A stretch of DNA of 64,000 nt from Micavibrio sp. UBA5572. GTDB lineage: Bacteria > Pseudomonadota > Alphaproteobacteria > Micavibrionales > Micavibrionaceae. Both the position numbers and the translations under genes were made by a program. Under the pieces are notes generated by a model that saw only the letters and a program-made list of their open reading frames with translations, was not told the DNA's origin and did no database searches. Positions 42,452-51,520 of this stretch are shown here, piece after piece. The stretch lies in NCBI GenBank assembly GCA_002425415.1, contig DIMG01000029.1, forward strand, positions 248,001 to 312,000. The letters are read 5' to 3'. Each line of letters opens with the position of its first letter. The stretch's first letter is position 1.

Positions 42452-44275
42452 ATGCGTATTCGCCATCTGCCTGATACATTGATTAACCAGATTGCCGCCG
42501 GAGAAGTGGTAGAACGCCCTGCTGCCGCTGTTAAAGAATTGGTTGAAAACGCGGTTGATGCACAAGCTACCCGCATTGATGTTGAATTGATGGATGGAGG
42601 AAAAGCTCTGATTATCGTGCGCGACAACGGAGTCGGAATGGGTGCGGATGATCTGGAGGCTGCGCTTGACCGTCACGCCACATCCAAGATTCCCGATGAT
42701 GATTTGCTCCATATCAATTTTCTTGGATTTCGGGGGGAGGCTCTGCCATCTATTGCTTCGGTCTCCAAGCTAAAAATTGCCACACGTGAACGCGGAGGTG
42801 AGGCATTTGAGATTGAAGTTGTGGACGGCAAAAAATCCGCTGTGCGACCTTCCAGTCACCATGAAGGCACAGTGGTTGAAGTGCGGGATTTGTTTTATTT
42901 AACTCCTGCGCGATTAAAATTCCTTAAAACGTCTGTGACCGAATATGGGGCGGTTAAAGATATGTTGCAACGCCTTGCGATGGTTTATCCGCATGTGGCG
43001 TTTCGCCTTGTTCATAATGGCAGTTCTTCTTTTCACTATCCGGTTTTAAGCGACTCTCCTCATGACCAATCATCGCAGCGTTTGCGTGATATTATGGGTG
43101 AAGATTTTATTACCAATTCTCTTCTGCTTGATTCCGAGCGAGGCGGTGTAAGGTTGACAGGGCGCATAGCGCGTCCCACGCATAATGTAGGTACTGCGCA
43201 AAAACAATTTCTGTTTGTGAATGGGCGCGCGGTTCGGGACAAACAATTATTGGGCGCCGTGCGTGCTGGTTATATGGATGTGTTAGCCAAAGACCGTTAT
43301 CCGGTGGTTTCTTTGTTTCTTGATATTCCGTCCGATCAGGTGGATGTTAATGTTCATCCATCAAAAGCAGAAGTCCGGTTTCAGGATGGTGCGTTAATCC
43401 GTGGGCTTATTGTCAGCGGTATTCGTCATGCGCTTCACAATCAGGATGTTCGACCCGTGACCTCTTTGACCAATCAACTGATTGACAGGCTGGATCAACA
43501 CCGTGCGAACGCCCCCTCACAACCATCCTTTAATCCTCGTGCTTATTTAACGACTTATTCTTCAGGGCATTCCTATTCCTGTGGCGGGTCATTGGCCGAG
43601 CATGTGCGAGGAGCGTATCAACCTTATGAGACTTATCAACCTTCGGCACGGTTTGATGTTCCTGAACCTGAAGCCACTGCAGACACTGCGTCTTATCCTT
43701 TGGGGTCGGCGCGTGCGCAGATCCATGAAAATTATATTATTACCCAAACCGAAACAGGTATCGTGATTGTCGATCAACATGCCGCGCATGAACGGTTGGT
43801 CTATGAGCGATTCAAACAACAAAGCGCAGAAAACGGCATTGAATCCCAAGGATTTTTGACACCGGAAATTATTTCACTTGAAGATACTGATTGTGCGCGT
43901 TTGTTGGAATATGCCGATTTATTTTCGCAATCCGGTCTGGTGATTGAACCTTTTGGGGCGGGGGCAATTGCGGTTCGTTCCATTCCACTGTTACTAGTCG
44001 GAAAAATATCCTTGCCAGACCTCTTACAAAGTCTATCTGATGATTTACGCGACCATGATCGTGCCACAGGTCTTGAAGAGAGGCTTAATGCTGTTTTATC
44101 AACCATGGCGTGCCATGGATCTGTAAGATCGGGGCGGCGTTTATCGCCCGCCGAAATGAATGCTTTGTTGCGCGATATGGAAGCCACTCCCTATTCAGGG
44201 CAATGCAATCATGGACGGCCTACTTTTGTTGCGCTATCTTTGGACGACATTGAAAAACTATTCGGGAGACGTTAA
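42452..44275 (+). CDS. mutL: DNA mismatch repair protein MutL with endonuclease motif
   Basis: 607 residues. The GHKL ATPase domain shows IRHLPDTLINQIAAGEVVERP, VENAVDAQATRIDV, RDNGVGM and RHATSKI (RHATSKIPDDD), then FLGFRGEALPSIASV. The C-terminal dimer domain has DQHAAHERLVYE, which matches the DQHA(x)2E(x)4E nicking motif of MutL proteins in bacteria without MutH. QCNHGRP near the end corresponds to the CPHGRP zinc-site motif. It follows trpA by 2 bp. Confidence 0.98.
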   Translation: MRIRHLPDTLINQIAAGEVVERPAAAVKELVENAVDAQATRIDVELMDGGKALIIVRDNGVGMGADDLEAALDRHATSKIPDDDLLHINFLGFRGEALPSIASVSKLKIATRERGGEAFEIEVVDGKKSAVRPSSHHEGTVVEVRDLFYLTPARLKFLKTSVTEYGAVKDMLQRLAMVYPHVAFRLVHNGSSSFHYPVLSDSPHDQSSQRLRDIMGEDFITNSLLLDSERGGVRLTGRIARPTHNVGTAQKQFLFVNGRAVRDKQLLGAVRAGYMDVLAKDRYPVVSLFLDIPSDQVDVNVHPSKAEVRFQDGALIRGLIVSGIRHALHNQDVRPVTSLTNQLIDRLDQHRANAPSQPSFNPRAYLTTYSSGHSYSCGGSLAEHVRGAYQPYETYQPSARFDVPEPEATADTASYPLGSARAQIHENYIITQTETGIVIVDQHAAHERLVYERFKQQSAENGIESQGFLTPEIISLEDTDCARLLEYADLFSQSGLVIEPFGAGAIAVRSIPLLLVGKISLPDLLQSLSDDLRDHDRATGLEERLNAVLSTMACHGSVRSGRRLSPAEMNALLRDMEATPYSGQCNHGRPTFVALSLDDIEKLFGRR

Positions 44276-44277
44276 TT

Positions 44278-44778
44278 GTGAATGATAATCAGAAAAATAT
44301 TGGTCTTTATGTTCTGCTGTCACTGGGTGTTGTTTTGGGATGCTTGCCCGATATGACGATGCAAAGTTATTCAGCATTGGTTATATTTGTGGCTTTGATT
44401 TTGGCTTATTTTTTTCGTGCCCGCGCAAAAAAAGATGATTTGGTGTGGCATCATTCCACTTTTGTTGTACGCACGATCTGGATCTGGTCGCTGTTTCTTT
44501 TGATCGGCATGATGGGGGCAGGTTATATCATGCAAACACAAGGGGATATGAGTGCGGTTGACCGGATTATGGAGGCGGCCTCATCGGGGATTATTCCAAG
44601 CGAAGCTGATATAGAGGCGGCCAGTCAAGACTATTTTTCAACCAATTATGATCTGATTTTAAGAACCACTTTGATGTGGCTGGCTCCGGCTCAGGTTTAT
44701 GCTGTGTGGCGTATTTTCAAAGGCTTGTCCCGCGCACTCAAAGGATACCGCGTGCAAAATTTACGCGGCTGGTTTTAA
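44278..44778 (+). CDS. Hypothetical inner-membrane protein
   Basis: 166 residues, start GTG at 44278, 2 bp after the mutL stop, with GGGAGA upstream. It has three clear hydrophobic helices (about 8-25, 30-48, 66-86) and a fourth weaker one near 130-145. The topology recalls DUF4870-like small membrane proteins, but I cannot assign it. The C-terminal 18 bp overlap the convergent ribF gene. Confidence 0.7.
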   Translation: MNDNQKNIGLYVLLSLGVVLGCLPDMTMQSYSALVIFVALILAYFFRARAKKDDLVWHHSTFVVRTIWIWSLFLLIGMMGAGYIMQTQGDMSAVDRIMEAASSGIIPSEADIEAASQDYFSTNYDLILRTTLMWLAPAQVYAVWRIFKGLSRALKGYRVQNLRGWF

Positions 44779-45690
44779 CAATAAAATATCACGGGCGGTT
44801 GCACAGTCTTTTTGAATCTGTTCAATCAAGGCATTGAGTGATTCATATTTTTCTTCATTGCGGATTTTTTTGACTGGCATGATTTCAAGGTTTTTTCCGT
44901 AGATGTCTCCGGAAAAATCAAGAATATGCGCTTCAACCAAAGCGGTATTGACTTCAAACATCGGGCGGATACCAATATTGGTTGCAGCCATGCGCCAGTC
45001 GCTTTCGCCTTCAATCCGTACCCATGTTGCATACACACCATAGGCAGGATGAATCGTTTCACCGAGAGTAACATTCGCAGTTGGAAACCCAAGCTCACGG
45101 CCGCGTTGGTCTCCTTTTTGAACTTTTCCTTCTATAATCCATTGCCAACCCAAGAGATTATTGGCATCGTCGATATGGCCGGATTGTATTAAGCCACGAA
45201 TACGCGTTGCCGATATGGTTCCGTGTTGGGCATCCCTTTCCAGAGATACCGGATGGCATTCATAACCATGTTTTTGCAGCGTTGTTCTATCTCCGGTACG
45301 GTTATGGCCGAAATGAAAATCTTCACCGATCACAATTGTATCAGGATTGATTGATCCAATAATATTTTTGACAAAGTCTTCTGCACTTAAGGATGCCGTC
45401 TCCCAATTAAACGGAAGCACATAAACAAAATTAACGTTTTGTTGTTCCAGACGTTCGAGTTTTATTTTTAATGGCGTTATACGGAAGGGTGGATCTTCGG
45501 GGCGAAACAAGCGGCGCGGATGAGGTTCAAATGTCAAAACCGCCAATGGACGATTTTTCTTGTGCGCGATGACAGCGGCCTGCGCGATTAAGTAAGCATG
45601 ACCTTTATGTACGGAATCAAAATTTCCGACAGCCAAAACGGCATCCTGCGGGATATTTTGTACGTTTTGTGAGAGTGTAAAAACTTCCAT
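44761..45690 (-). CDS. ribF: Bifunctional riboflavin kinase / FAD synthetase
   Basis: 309 residues. The N-terminal nucleotidyltransferase domain has AVGNFDSVHKGHAYLI and the ISATRIRGLIQSG motif; the C-terminal kinase domain has GRELGFPTANV and YGVYATWVRIEG. It converts riboflavin to FMN and then FAD. The ATG at 45690 shares a base with the aat stop (TAATG), so it is coupled to aat. It is the last gene of the long leftward cluster. Confidence 0.97.
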   Translation of the reverse strand: MEVFTLSQNVQNIPQDAVLAVGNFDSVHKGHAYLIAQAAVIAHKKNRPLAVLTFEPHPRRLFRPEDPPFRITPLKIKLERLEQQNVNFVYVLPFNWETASLSAEDFVKNIIGSINPDTIVIGEDFHFGHNRTGDRTTLQKHGYECHPVSLERDAQHGTISATRIRGLIQSGHIDDANNLLGWQWIIEGKVQKGDQRGRELGFPTANVTLGETIHPAYGVYATWVRIEGESDWRMAATNIGIRPMFEVNTALVEAHILDFSGDIYGKNLEIMPVKKIRNEEKYESLNALIEQIQKDCATARDILLLKPAA

Positions 45691-46373
45691 TATTCCTGTT
45701 TACACCAGTCGGAAGCTTCGTCCAAGTCCCGATCCAAAAATCTTGTCATCAACAAAGCCTCGCTTACCCCTTGGCATGTAAAATCCGGTTTGTCTTCATA
45801 ATGCTCTTTGAGAATGGCGCAATAATCAGCCTGTGGCAGTTCATATAATCCGAATTGTTCCAGATGGCTGTTGTGGAACTGGACATCCAGAACTGAAAAC
45901 CCCGCATAAAATAAGCGGGCACATAAATGAACGAGGGCAACTTTGCTGGCATCTGTTTCTGTCGAGAACATACTTTCCCCGCAAAAAGTTCCGCCCAATT
46001 GCAAACCGTATAATCCGCCAACCAATTGGCCTTTTTTCCAGCACTCAACACTATGAGCAACTCCTCTTTCGTGAAGCTCAACAAACAGGGTTTGAATGTC
46101 GTGATTGATCCATGTATCCGGTCTGGCATTGGCGCAGTGGCTAATAACGCCCTTAAAATCATGATTGATTCTGATTTCAAACGGGCGCTGCTGGATTTTC
46201 CGTTTCAAGCGTTTGGGGATGTGCAGTTTGCCAATGGGTAACACTGCGCGGATACGCGGCTCAACAATAGAAAAGGTCTCATCATTGATGGACTCTGCCA
46301 TCGTAAAGCACCCTTGCGCATAAATTTCCAGCAAGTCATCCGGTGTTAAACTGTCCGGAATACTGACCATCAT
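45690..46373 (-). CDS. aat: Leucyl/phenylalanyl-tRNA-protein transferase
   Basis: 227 residues. Recognisable parts are LTPDDLLEIYAQGCFTMAES near the N-terminus, VECWKKGQLVGGLYGLQLGG, and FCGESMFSTETDASKVAL with FSVLDVQFHNSHLEQFG. The enzyme adds Leu or Phe to N-terminal Arg/Lys for ClpS/ClpAP degradation. Its start overlaps the accC stop by 4 bp. The order accC-aat is common in Alphaproteobacteria. Confidence 0.97.
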   Translation of the reverse strand: MMVSIPDSLTPDDLLEIYAQGCFTMAESINDETFSIVEPRIRAVLPIGKLHIPKRLKRKIQQRPFEIRINHDFKGVISHCANARPDTWINHDIQTLFVELHERGVAHSVECWKKGQLVGGLYGLQLGGTFCGESMFSTETDASKVALVHLCARLFYAGFSVLDVQFHNSHLEQFGLYELPQADYCAILKEHYEDKPDFTCQGVSEALLMTRFLDRDLDEASDWCKQE

Positions 46374-47737
46374 TCAGCCTTTATTGGCTTTTCGGCGTGC
46401 TTGGCTTCAAGCTTTTTTTCCAACCAGTGAATATTATATTCGCCGGAGATAAATTCAGGTTGCTCCAAAATCCATAGATGAAGTGGCAGAGTTGTTTTGA
46501 CGCCATCAACCACAGTTTCTTTAATGGCACGTTTCATTCGCGCCATACATTCTTCGCGATTACGTCCGTGAACAATCAATTTTCCAACCATGGAGTCGTA
46601 ATAGGGTGGAATTTTGTATCCGTTATATACGGCACTGTCAAAGCGCACACCCAATCCGCCTGCGGCGTGGAACGTCTTGATCTCACCCGGGGATGGAATA
46701 AACGTATCGGGATCTTCGGCGTTGATGCGGACTTCCATGGCGTGACCACGGAATTTAATCACATCTTTGTTGATGGATAACGGCTCGCCTGCTGCAACAC
46801 GAATTTGTTCCGCAATCAAATCGATCCCTGTCAGCATTTCGGTGACTGGGTGTTCGACTTGAATGCGTGTGTTCATTTCCATGAAGAAGAACTGGCCGTT
46901 TTCCCACAAGAATTCAATTGTACCTGCACCGATATATCCCATTTCACGAATCATGTCGGCTGCCAATGTTCCAATTTCAGCGCGCCCTTCCTCACTCAAT
47001 GCCGGAGATGGTGCTTCTTCGATAACTTTTTGGTGGCGACGCTGGGTCGAACAATCACGCTCGCCCAAATGAATAGCATTTCCATGCTTGTCACCAAAAA
47101 CCTGAATCTCAATATGACGTGGTTTTTCGAGATATTTTTCCATGTAAACCGTATCGTCACCAAAATTTGCTTTGGCTTCTGAGCGTGCGGTTTTATATTG
47201 CTCGATAAATTCTCCTTCGTGCCGCACAACTTTCATTCCGCGTCCGCCGCCACCGGATGCGGCTTTAATTAGCACAGGAAATCCCATTTCCTTTGCCATG
47301 TCATATCCGCTTTCCGCGTCTTCAACAGCTCCTGGTGACCCGGGAATAACCGGCAGACCAAGTTTTTGAGCAGTTTGTTTGGCAGAAACCTTATCGCCCA
47401 TTAAATCAATATGTTCGGCTTTGGGACCGATAAAAGTGAATCCATGTTCTTCAACCATGCGGGCGAATTGTGCGTTTTCGGACAAAAAACCATAACCCGG
47501 ATGAATTGCATCTGCTCCGGTTAGAGCTGCGGCACTCAAGATCGCATGGATATTCAAATAGCTGTCTTTAGATTGGGGGGGGCCGATGCAAACACTTTCA
47601 TCTGCCAAACGCACAGCCATTGCATTGGCATCTGCGGTTGAATGAATGGCAACGGTTTCGATCCCCATTTCCTTACACGCCCGATGAATTCTCAGGGCGA
47701 TTTCACCACGGTTAGCAATCAGGACTTTTTTGAACAT
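46370..47737 (-). CDS. accC: Acetyl-CoA carboxylase biotin carboxylase subunit
   Basis: 455 residues, full length. It has FKKVLIANRGEIALRIHRA, the glycine-rich ATP loop KAASGGGGRGMKVV, the metal-binding region FFMEMNTRIQVEHPVTE and EVRINAEDP. It carboxylates the biotin on AccB in the first step of fatty acid synthesis. It follows accB after 39 bp. Confidence 0.98.
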   Translation of the reverse strand: MFKKVLIANRGEIALRIHRACKEMGIETVAIHSTADANAMAVRLADESVCIGPPQSKDSYLNIHAILSAAALTGADAIHPGYGFLSENAQFARMVEEHGFTFIGPKAEHIDLMGDKVSAKQTAQKLGLPVIPGSPGAVEDAESGYDMAKEMGFPVLIKAASGGGGRGMKVVRHEGEFIEQYKTARSEAKANFGDDTVYMEKYLEKPRHIEIQVFGDKHGNAIHLGERDCSTQRRHQKVIEEAPSPALSEEGRAEIGTLAADMIREMGYIGAGTIEFLWENGQFFFMEMNTRIQVEHPVTEMLTGIDLIAEQIRVAAGEPLSINKDVIKFRGHAMEVRINAEDPDTFIPSPGEIKTFHAAGGLGVRFDSAVYNGYKIPPYYDSMVGKLIVHGRNREECMARMKRAIKETVVDGVKTTLPLHLWILEQPEFISGEYNIHWLEKKLEAKHAEKPIKAE

Positions 47738-47776
47738 GAAATGTCTTTCTTAAACTCTCGGAACTCTCTTTGGGGG

Positions 47777-48259
47777 CTATTCCAAAACCAAAAGCACTTC
47801 ACCGAATTCTATCGGTTGGCCACTTTCGACCAAAATCTGCGTTACTGTTCCAGATTTCGGAGCTTTAATAGGGTTCATGACCTTCATCGCTTCGATAATC
47901 ATCAATGTATCGCCTTCCTTCACGTTTGATCCCTTACTTACAAAGGCTGCTGCGTTTGGTTCAGGGGACATGTAAACTGTTCCAACCATCGGAGATATAA
48001 CCGCCCCAGGATGATTGGCAGCGACTGATGACGGCAACGCCATGCTTGCTGCTTGAGGAATGGTCGGATCAGATGGCATGACAGAGTATGCACTTTGGAC
48101 AGTATGTGCTTGCGCTGAAGCTCCTTGGGCGCTCATGCCACCTTTATTTACGCGGAGCATTGTTTCACCTTCGGCGACTTCGATTTCGGTCAGGCCCGTT
48201 TCTTCCAAAAGGTCGGCCAGTTGACGAATAGCATCTGCATCAATTTTCATACGCATCAT
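47777..48259 (-). CDS. accB: Biotin carboxyl carrier protein of acetyl-CoA carboxylase
   Basis: 160 residues. The N-terminal part is AIRQLADLLEETGLTEIEV, followed by an Ala/Pro/Ser linker and a biotinyl domain with the biotin lysine in IEAMKVMNPIKA and the thumb MVGTVYMSPEPNAAAFV. A start at ATG 48253 is equally possible. Carrier of carboxybiotin between AccC and the AccAD transferase. Confidence 0.97.
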   Translation of the reverse strand: MMRMKIDADAIRQLADLLEETGLTEIEVAEGETMLRVNKGGMSAQGASAQAHTVQSAYSVMPSDPTIPQAASMALPSSVAANHPGAVISPMVGTVYMSPEPNAAAFVSKGSNVKEGDTLMIIEAMKVMNPIKAPKSGTVTQILVESGQPIEFGEVLLVLE

Positions 48260-48357
48260 CTCTCTTTTAAATTATTATGGCAATATCTGCTACTTTATAC
48301 GTGCTCTTGATTACTCAAATCCGAGACAAAAGTCAAAACTCTTGCTCTCATCAGCTG

Positions 48358-48819
48358 TTATCTGTCCCCATTAACTTTTCCAAAACGTTCGGCCACGGCC
48401 TCGACCGCCATGACATAACCTTGAGCTCCATGACCGACAAAATGGGCAAACGCCAAAGGCTCAATGTATGAAACATGGCGGAAACTCTCGCGTTCTTTGG
48501 GATTTGAAATATGGACTTCGGCAATCGGTGTATTTTCCAATAATTTTAAAGCGTCATGGATGGCCACTGAAGTATGGGTATAGGCTGCGGCATTTATAAC
48601 CACCCCAGCGACCCTTCCTCTGGCTTCCTGAATCCAATCAACCATGATGCCTTCATGGTTTGTTTGTTTGAAATCAATATCCAAACCAAGAGTTTCTCCC
48701 ACTTCGCGACACATAAATTCTATATCGGACAATTTTGCGTGACCGTAAATTTCAGGTTCTCTTAATCCCAGCATATTAAGATTCGGACCATTCAAAACAA
48801 GAATTATCGGGAGTGACAT
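48358..48819 (-). CDS. aroQ: 3-dehydroquinate dehydratase, type II
   Basis: 153 residues from ATG 48819, chosen because GGGGGTG precedes it and the family start is ILVLNGPNLNMLGLREPEIYG (split at residue 20). The catalytic Tyr lies in EIYGH, the base region in NHEG, NAAAYTHTSVAIHDAL binds substrate and EVHISNPKERESFR follows. It makes 3-dehydroshikimate for aromatic amino acids. It overlaps the HAD gene by 16 bp. 98 bp to accB may hold an extra promoter. Confidence 0.97.
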   Translation of the reverse strand: MSLPIILVLNGPNLNMLGLREPEIYGHAKLSDIEFMCREVGETLGLDIDFKQTNHEGIMVDWIQEARGRVAGVVINAAAYTHTSVAIHDALKLLENTPIAEVHISNPKERESFRHVSYIEPLAFAHFVGHGAQGYVMAVEAVAERFGKVNGDR

Positions 48820-49484
48820 GAGCACCCCCTGCCACAACCAACCGACTCGTCATGTTCACCCATATCGCTCTCCGTTTTTTGCGGGAAAATTCCGTATTCT
48901 GTCATGCGCTCTTCCAGATCGCGCGGCGAGATAAATTGAATGGCCTCAAACCCCAAGTCGCGGGCTGCTTGAATATTTTTTGGAAGGTCATCAATGAATA
49001 ATGTTTCGCGCGGATTAAGCCTGTAGCTTTCAAGGAGTAATTTATAGATTGCCGGATCAGGTTTTGCCAGTTTGACTTCGCCGGAGACAATCCGTCCGTC
49101 AAACAATCCCAAAAACGGAAACTCTTTAAGAGCCACCACAAATTTTTTGTCATTCCAATTGGACAACGCATAGACAGGATAGCCCCGACGCTTTACATCC
49201 ATCAAAATATCAACTGTTTCATGAATGGGGCCAGAAAACATATCCAGCCACCGCTCCCAATACAGATCAATCAAATATGATTTTTCAGGATATTTGTTTT
49301 TAAGTTCAACGGAGGCATCATCCCAGCTTCGCCCCAAATCCAGCGTGTGATTCCATTCGGGAGTACAAATATGGGTCAAAAGATGTTCTATGTCCTGATT
49401 ATCATCAAGAATTGTCCGATACAAATAGCGTGGGTTAAAATCCACAAGAACCCCGCCAATATCAAAGACAATGTTTTTAATCAT
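48804..49484 (-). CDS. HAD-superfamily hydrolase with cysteine-rich tail
   Basis: 226 residues. HAD motifs are IVFDIGGVLVDFNP (I, here FDIGG), ALSNWN (II), KLAKPDPAIYKLLL (III) and LFIDDLPKNIQAAR (IV), with a helical cap between I and II. It resembles YihX-type sugar phosphatases. Motif I is DxG instead of DxD (the second Asp is replaced by Gly), as in YihX-like proteins, which still act. The last residues, GCGRGCSCHSR, form a short Cys/His tail that could bind metal; this is unusual for the family. It sits between a copper chaperone gene and aroQ. Confidence 0.85.
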   Translation of the reverse strand: MIKNIVFDIGGVLVDFNPRYLYRTILDDNQDIEHLLTHICTPEWNHTLDLGRSWDDASVELKNKYPEKSYLIDLYWERWLDMFSGPIHETVDILMDVKRRGYPVYALSNWNDKKFVVALKEFPFLGLFDGRIVSGEVKLAKPDPAIYKLLLESYRLNPRETLFIDDLPKNIQAARDLGFEAIQFISPRDLEERMTEYGIFPQKTESDMGEHDESVGCGRGCSCHSR

Positions 49485-49492
49485 AATCCCGT

Positions 49493-49987
49493 TTATTCCT
49501 GAGGAGCAGATGACTTTTCTGTCTCTTTTTTATCGGTATGAGCTTTATATCCTGCACGGGAAAAAACTTGAATCTTGAGCGCAATCGGTTCGCCTGTCTC
49601 ACGTTCCAAAGTCACGTCAATATTTTTATTTTCGACCAGAGTTTCATGAAGTCCAACCAGCATCAAATGATATCCTTGGGACGAGAGTACGAGTTTTTCA
49701 CCGGGTTTAATTTCTAGACCATCCTTGACCTTCCTCATCATCATGACGCCACTTTCACCTTGCTCCATGGTGTGAATTTCCACCTGATCGCATACACTGG
49801 ACGTTGCTCCTACAATCCGCTCGATCTGATCGCCTGTGTTTTCAATCGTCATGAAAGCCGCGCCAACGCGCATCCCGGGTGAGGTTTCGTATGAATAAGA
49901 ATCAATAACATTTATGTCTGCGTATGCCGACCCTATCGTCAGCAACATTGCACAAGAAGACATACTGATAATTTTTCGTATACTCAT
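49493..49987 (-). CDS. PCu(A)C-type periplasmic copper chaperone
   Basis: 164 residues with a signal peptide (ending GSAYA|DINV). The Cu(I)-binding pattern H-M-(10-12)-M-(about 21)-H-x-M is visible: EIHTM, MMMRKV and YHLMLVG. These proteins deliver copper to the CuA site of cytochrome c oxidase, often with a thiol reductase. Two DsbA-like genes are encoded immediately upstream, so a joint role in copper-site or disulfide handling is plausible. Confidence 0.9.
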   Translation of the reverse strand: MSIRKIISMSSCAMLLTIGSAYADINVIDSYSYETSPGMRVGAAFMTIENTGDQIERIVGATSSVCDQVEIHTMEQGESGVMMMRKVKDGLEIKPGEKLVLSSQGYHLMLVGLHETLVENKNIDVTLERETGEPIALKIQVFSRAGYKAHTDKKETEKSSAPQE

Positions 49988-50006
49988 TCTCTTTATCCTT
50001 ATTGAT

Positions 50007-50657
50007 TTACTTTTCGTTCTTCAGGCGCTTAAAACTGTCGGAAAATTTTATCCGCAAATTATTTACGCTTTTCATGCCTACATCATCCGGCTGGTATCTC
50101 CAGCCACCAATTATCAAGGCTGGTATCCCCTGAAATCCAGCATTCATCACATAATCCTGATTATCTTGGAGCATTTGTGCGATTTGATCTGTTTTCGCGT
50201 CTTGCTCAGCTTTTGCCACATCAACCCCGATTGATTGGGCAATGGACTTTGTAACGTCCAAATCAGGAAGAGCGGCTAGATCCATCAATCTTTTATGAAG
50301 TTCAACTGATTTCCCTTGTTTGGAGGTTGCCAAAACAAAAAGTCCGATGGGTTTTGACATGTCGTCAACCCATCCTACGGGACGAATGATGACTTTAATA
50401 TCATCCTCAAATTCCAAGGCTTCAGTCAGTGTTTTATTCATGATCGGGCAGTAATGGCAACGGTAATCAACAAACTCGACAACCGTCAGCGTCCCTTCGG
50501 GATTTCCCATTATCTGCCCTTCGACCGCAACCGAGGCTTTTGATATGGCGGAATTGGACATATATGTGGCCAAGCCTGCTAGTCCAGCGATTCCCAACAC
50601 CACAATTGTCAGAGAAACCAGAATCACCCTGATCGCGATTTTAGCAGGCTTACCCAT
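50007..50657 (-). CDS. Membrane-anchored DsbA-family thiol oxidoreductase
   Basis: 216 residues from ATG 50657, which has AAAGGA upstream; the frame stays open further but overlaps the upstream gene. One N-terminal helix (VILVSLTIVVLGIAGLAGLAT) is followed by a thioredoxin/DsbA fold with active site YRCHYCPIM and cis-proline loop QGIPALIIGG. It would oxidise, isomerise or reduce cysteines in the periplasm. It lies 25 bp after a paralogue. Confidence 0.9.
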   Translation of the reverse strand: MGKPAKIAIRVILVSLTIVVLGIAGLAGLATYMSNSAISKASVAVEGQIMGNPEGTLTVVEFVDYRCHYCPIMNKTLTEALEFEDDIKVIIRPVGWVDDMSKPIGLFVLATSKQGKSVELHKRLMDLAALPDLDVTKSIAQSIGVDVAKAEQDAKTDQIAQMLQDNQDYVMNAGFQGIPALIIGGWRYQPDDVGMKSVNNLRIKFSDSFKRLKNEK

Positions 50658-50682
50658 ATACTTTTCCTTTATTTGATTTTTA

Positions 50683-51477
50683 TTATTTCGACTTTTTGCG
50701 CTCATCTTCAATGATGGACTTGAATCCTTCATATTCGACATAGCCGCGCAAAATCTGTTCGCCCACAATAAAGGCCGGGGTACCACTCAAGCCCAAAGAT
50801 GCCGCCATTTCTCTGTTTTTATTCAGTTCATTGGTAATGTCTTCGCTGGCGGCATCTTTTTTCAGTTGATCAACATCAAGGCCAACGGTCTTGGCAATAT
50901 CTGTCATAGTTTCTTCTGTTTTCGGCGCGGTACTATTCATCATAGCTTTGTGGAACTCCCAGTATTTATGCTGTTTGTTCGCAGCCAATGCCCATTTCGA
51001 AGCGACCTCGGATTGAGGAGAGAGAATTGGAAACTCGATAAAACGAACACGGATGTTTTGGTCGGTTTCAATAGCTTTGTTCACAATGTCGAACGCACGT
51101 TTACAATACCCGCAGTTATAATCGAAAAATTCAACAACGGTTATATCTCCTTTTGGATTTCCTACTTCAGGAACTGATGGGTCTTTATAAAAATAGTCGC
51201 TGTTTTTTTTCAAGGCGTCTTTAGCACCTTCTTCTTTTTGCTGCTGTTCTTTGGCATGCATGCGATTGACAGATTCGACCAAGACCTCAGGATTTTCCAA
51301 AATGAAATTACGGACAAAATCTTCCATTGCTCCTTTTTGATTTTCGGTGAAAGGTAGATCGGACGATGCAGCATGTGCTGTGCCAATGCCCGTTCCCATC
51401 AAGCCAGAACCCATCAAAACTGCGAAAACTGTCGCAGAGACCATTAATTTCTTTCCAGTTTTTTGTATCAACGCCAC
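50683..51477 (-). CDS. DsbA-family periplasmic thiol oxidoreductase
   Basis: 264 residues with a signal peptide (ending GTAHA|ASSDL). The active site is DYNCGYCKRAFD and the cis-proline loop is SGTPAFIVGEQIL. An N-terminal helical extension (residues about 45-85) precedes the fold, as in ScsC/Com1-like DsbA proteins. It is followed by a membrane-anchored paralogue and a copper chaperone. In many Alphaproteobacteria a DsbA of this kind precedes aroQ-accBC. Confidence 0.93.
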   Translation of the reverse strand: MALIQKTGKKLMVSATVFAVLMGSGLMGTGIGTAHAASSDLPFTENQKGAMEDFVRNFILENPEVLVESVNRMHAKEQQQKEEGAKDALKKNSDYFYKDPSVPEVGNPKGDITVVEFFDYNCGYCKRAFDIVNKAIETDQNIRVRFIEFPILSPQSEVASKWALAANKQHKYWEFHKAMMNSTAPKTEETMTDIAKTVGLDVDQLKKDAASEDITNELNKNREMAASLGLSGTPAFIVGEQILRGYVEYEGFKSIIEDERKKSK

Positions 51478-51520
51478 GAATTTTTCTCCTCAATCATGAA
51501 TCATATTAATTTTGTGCAGC

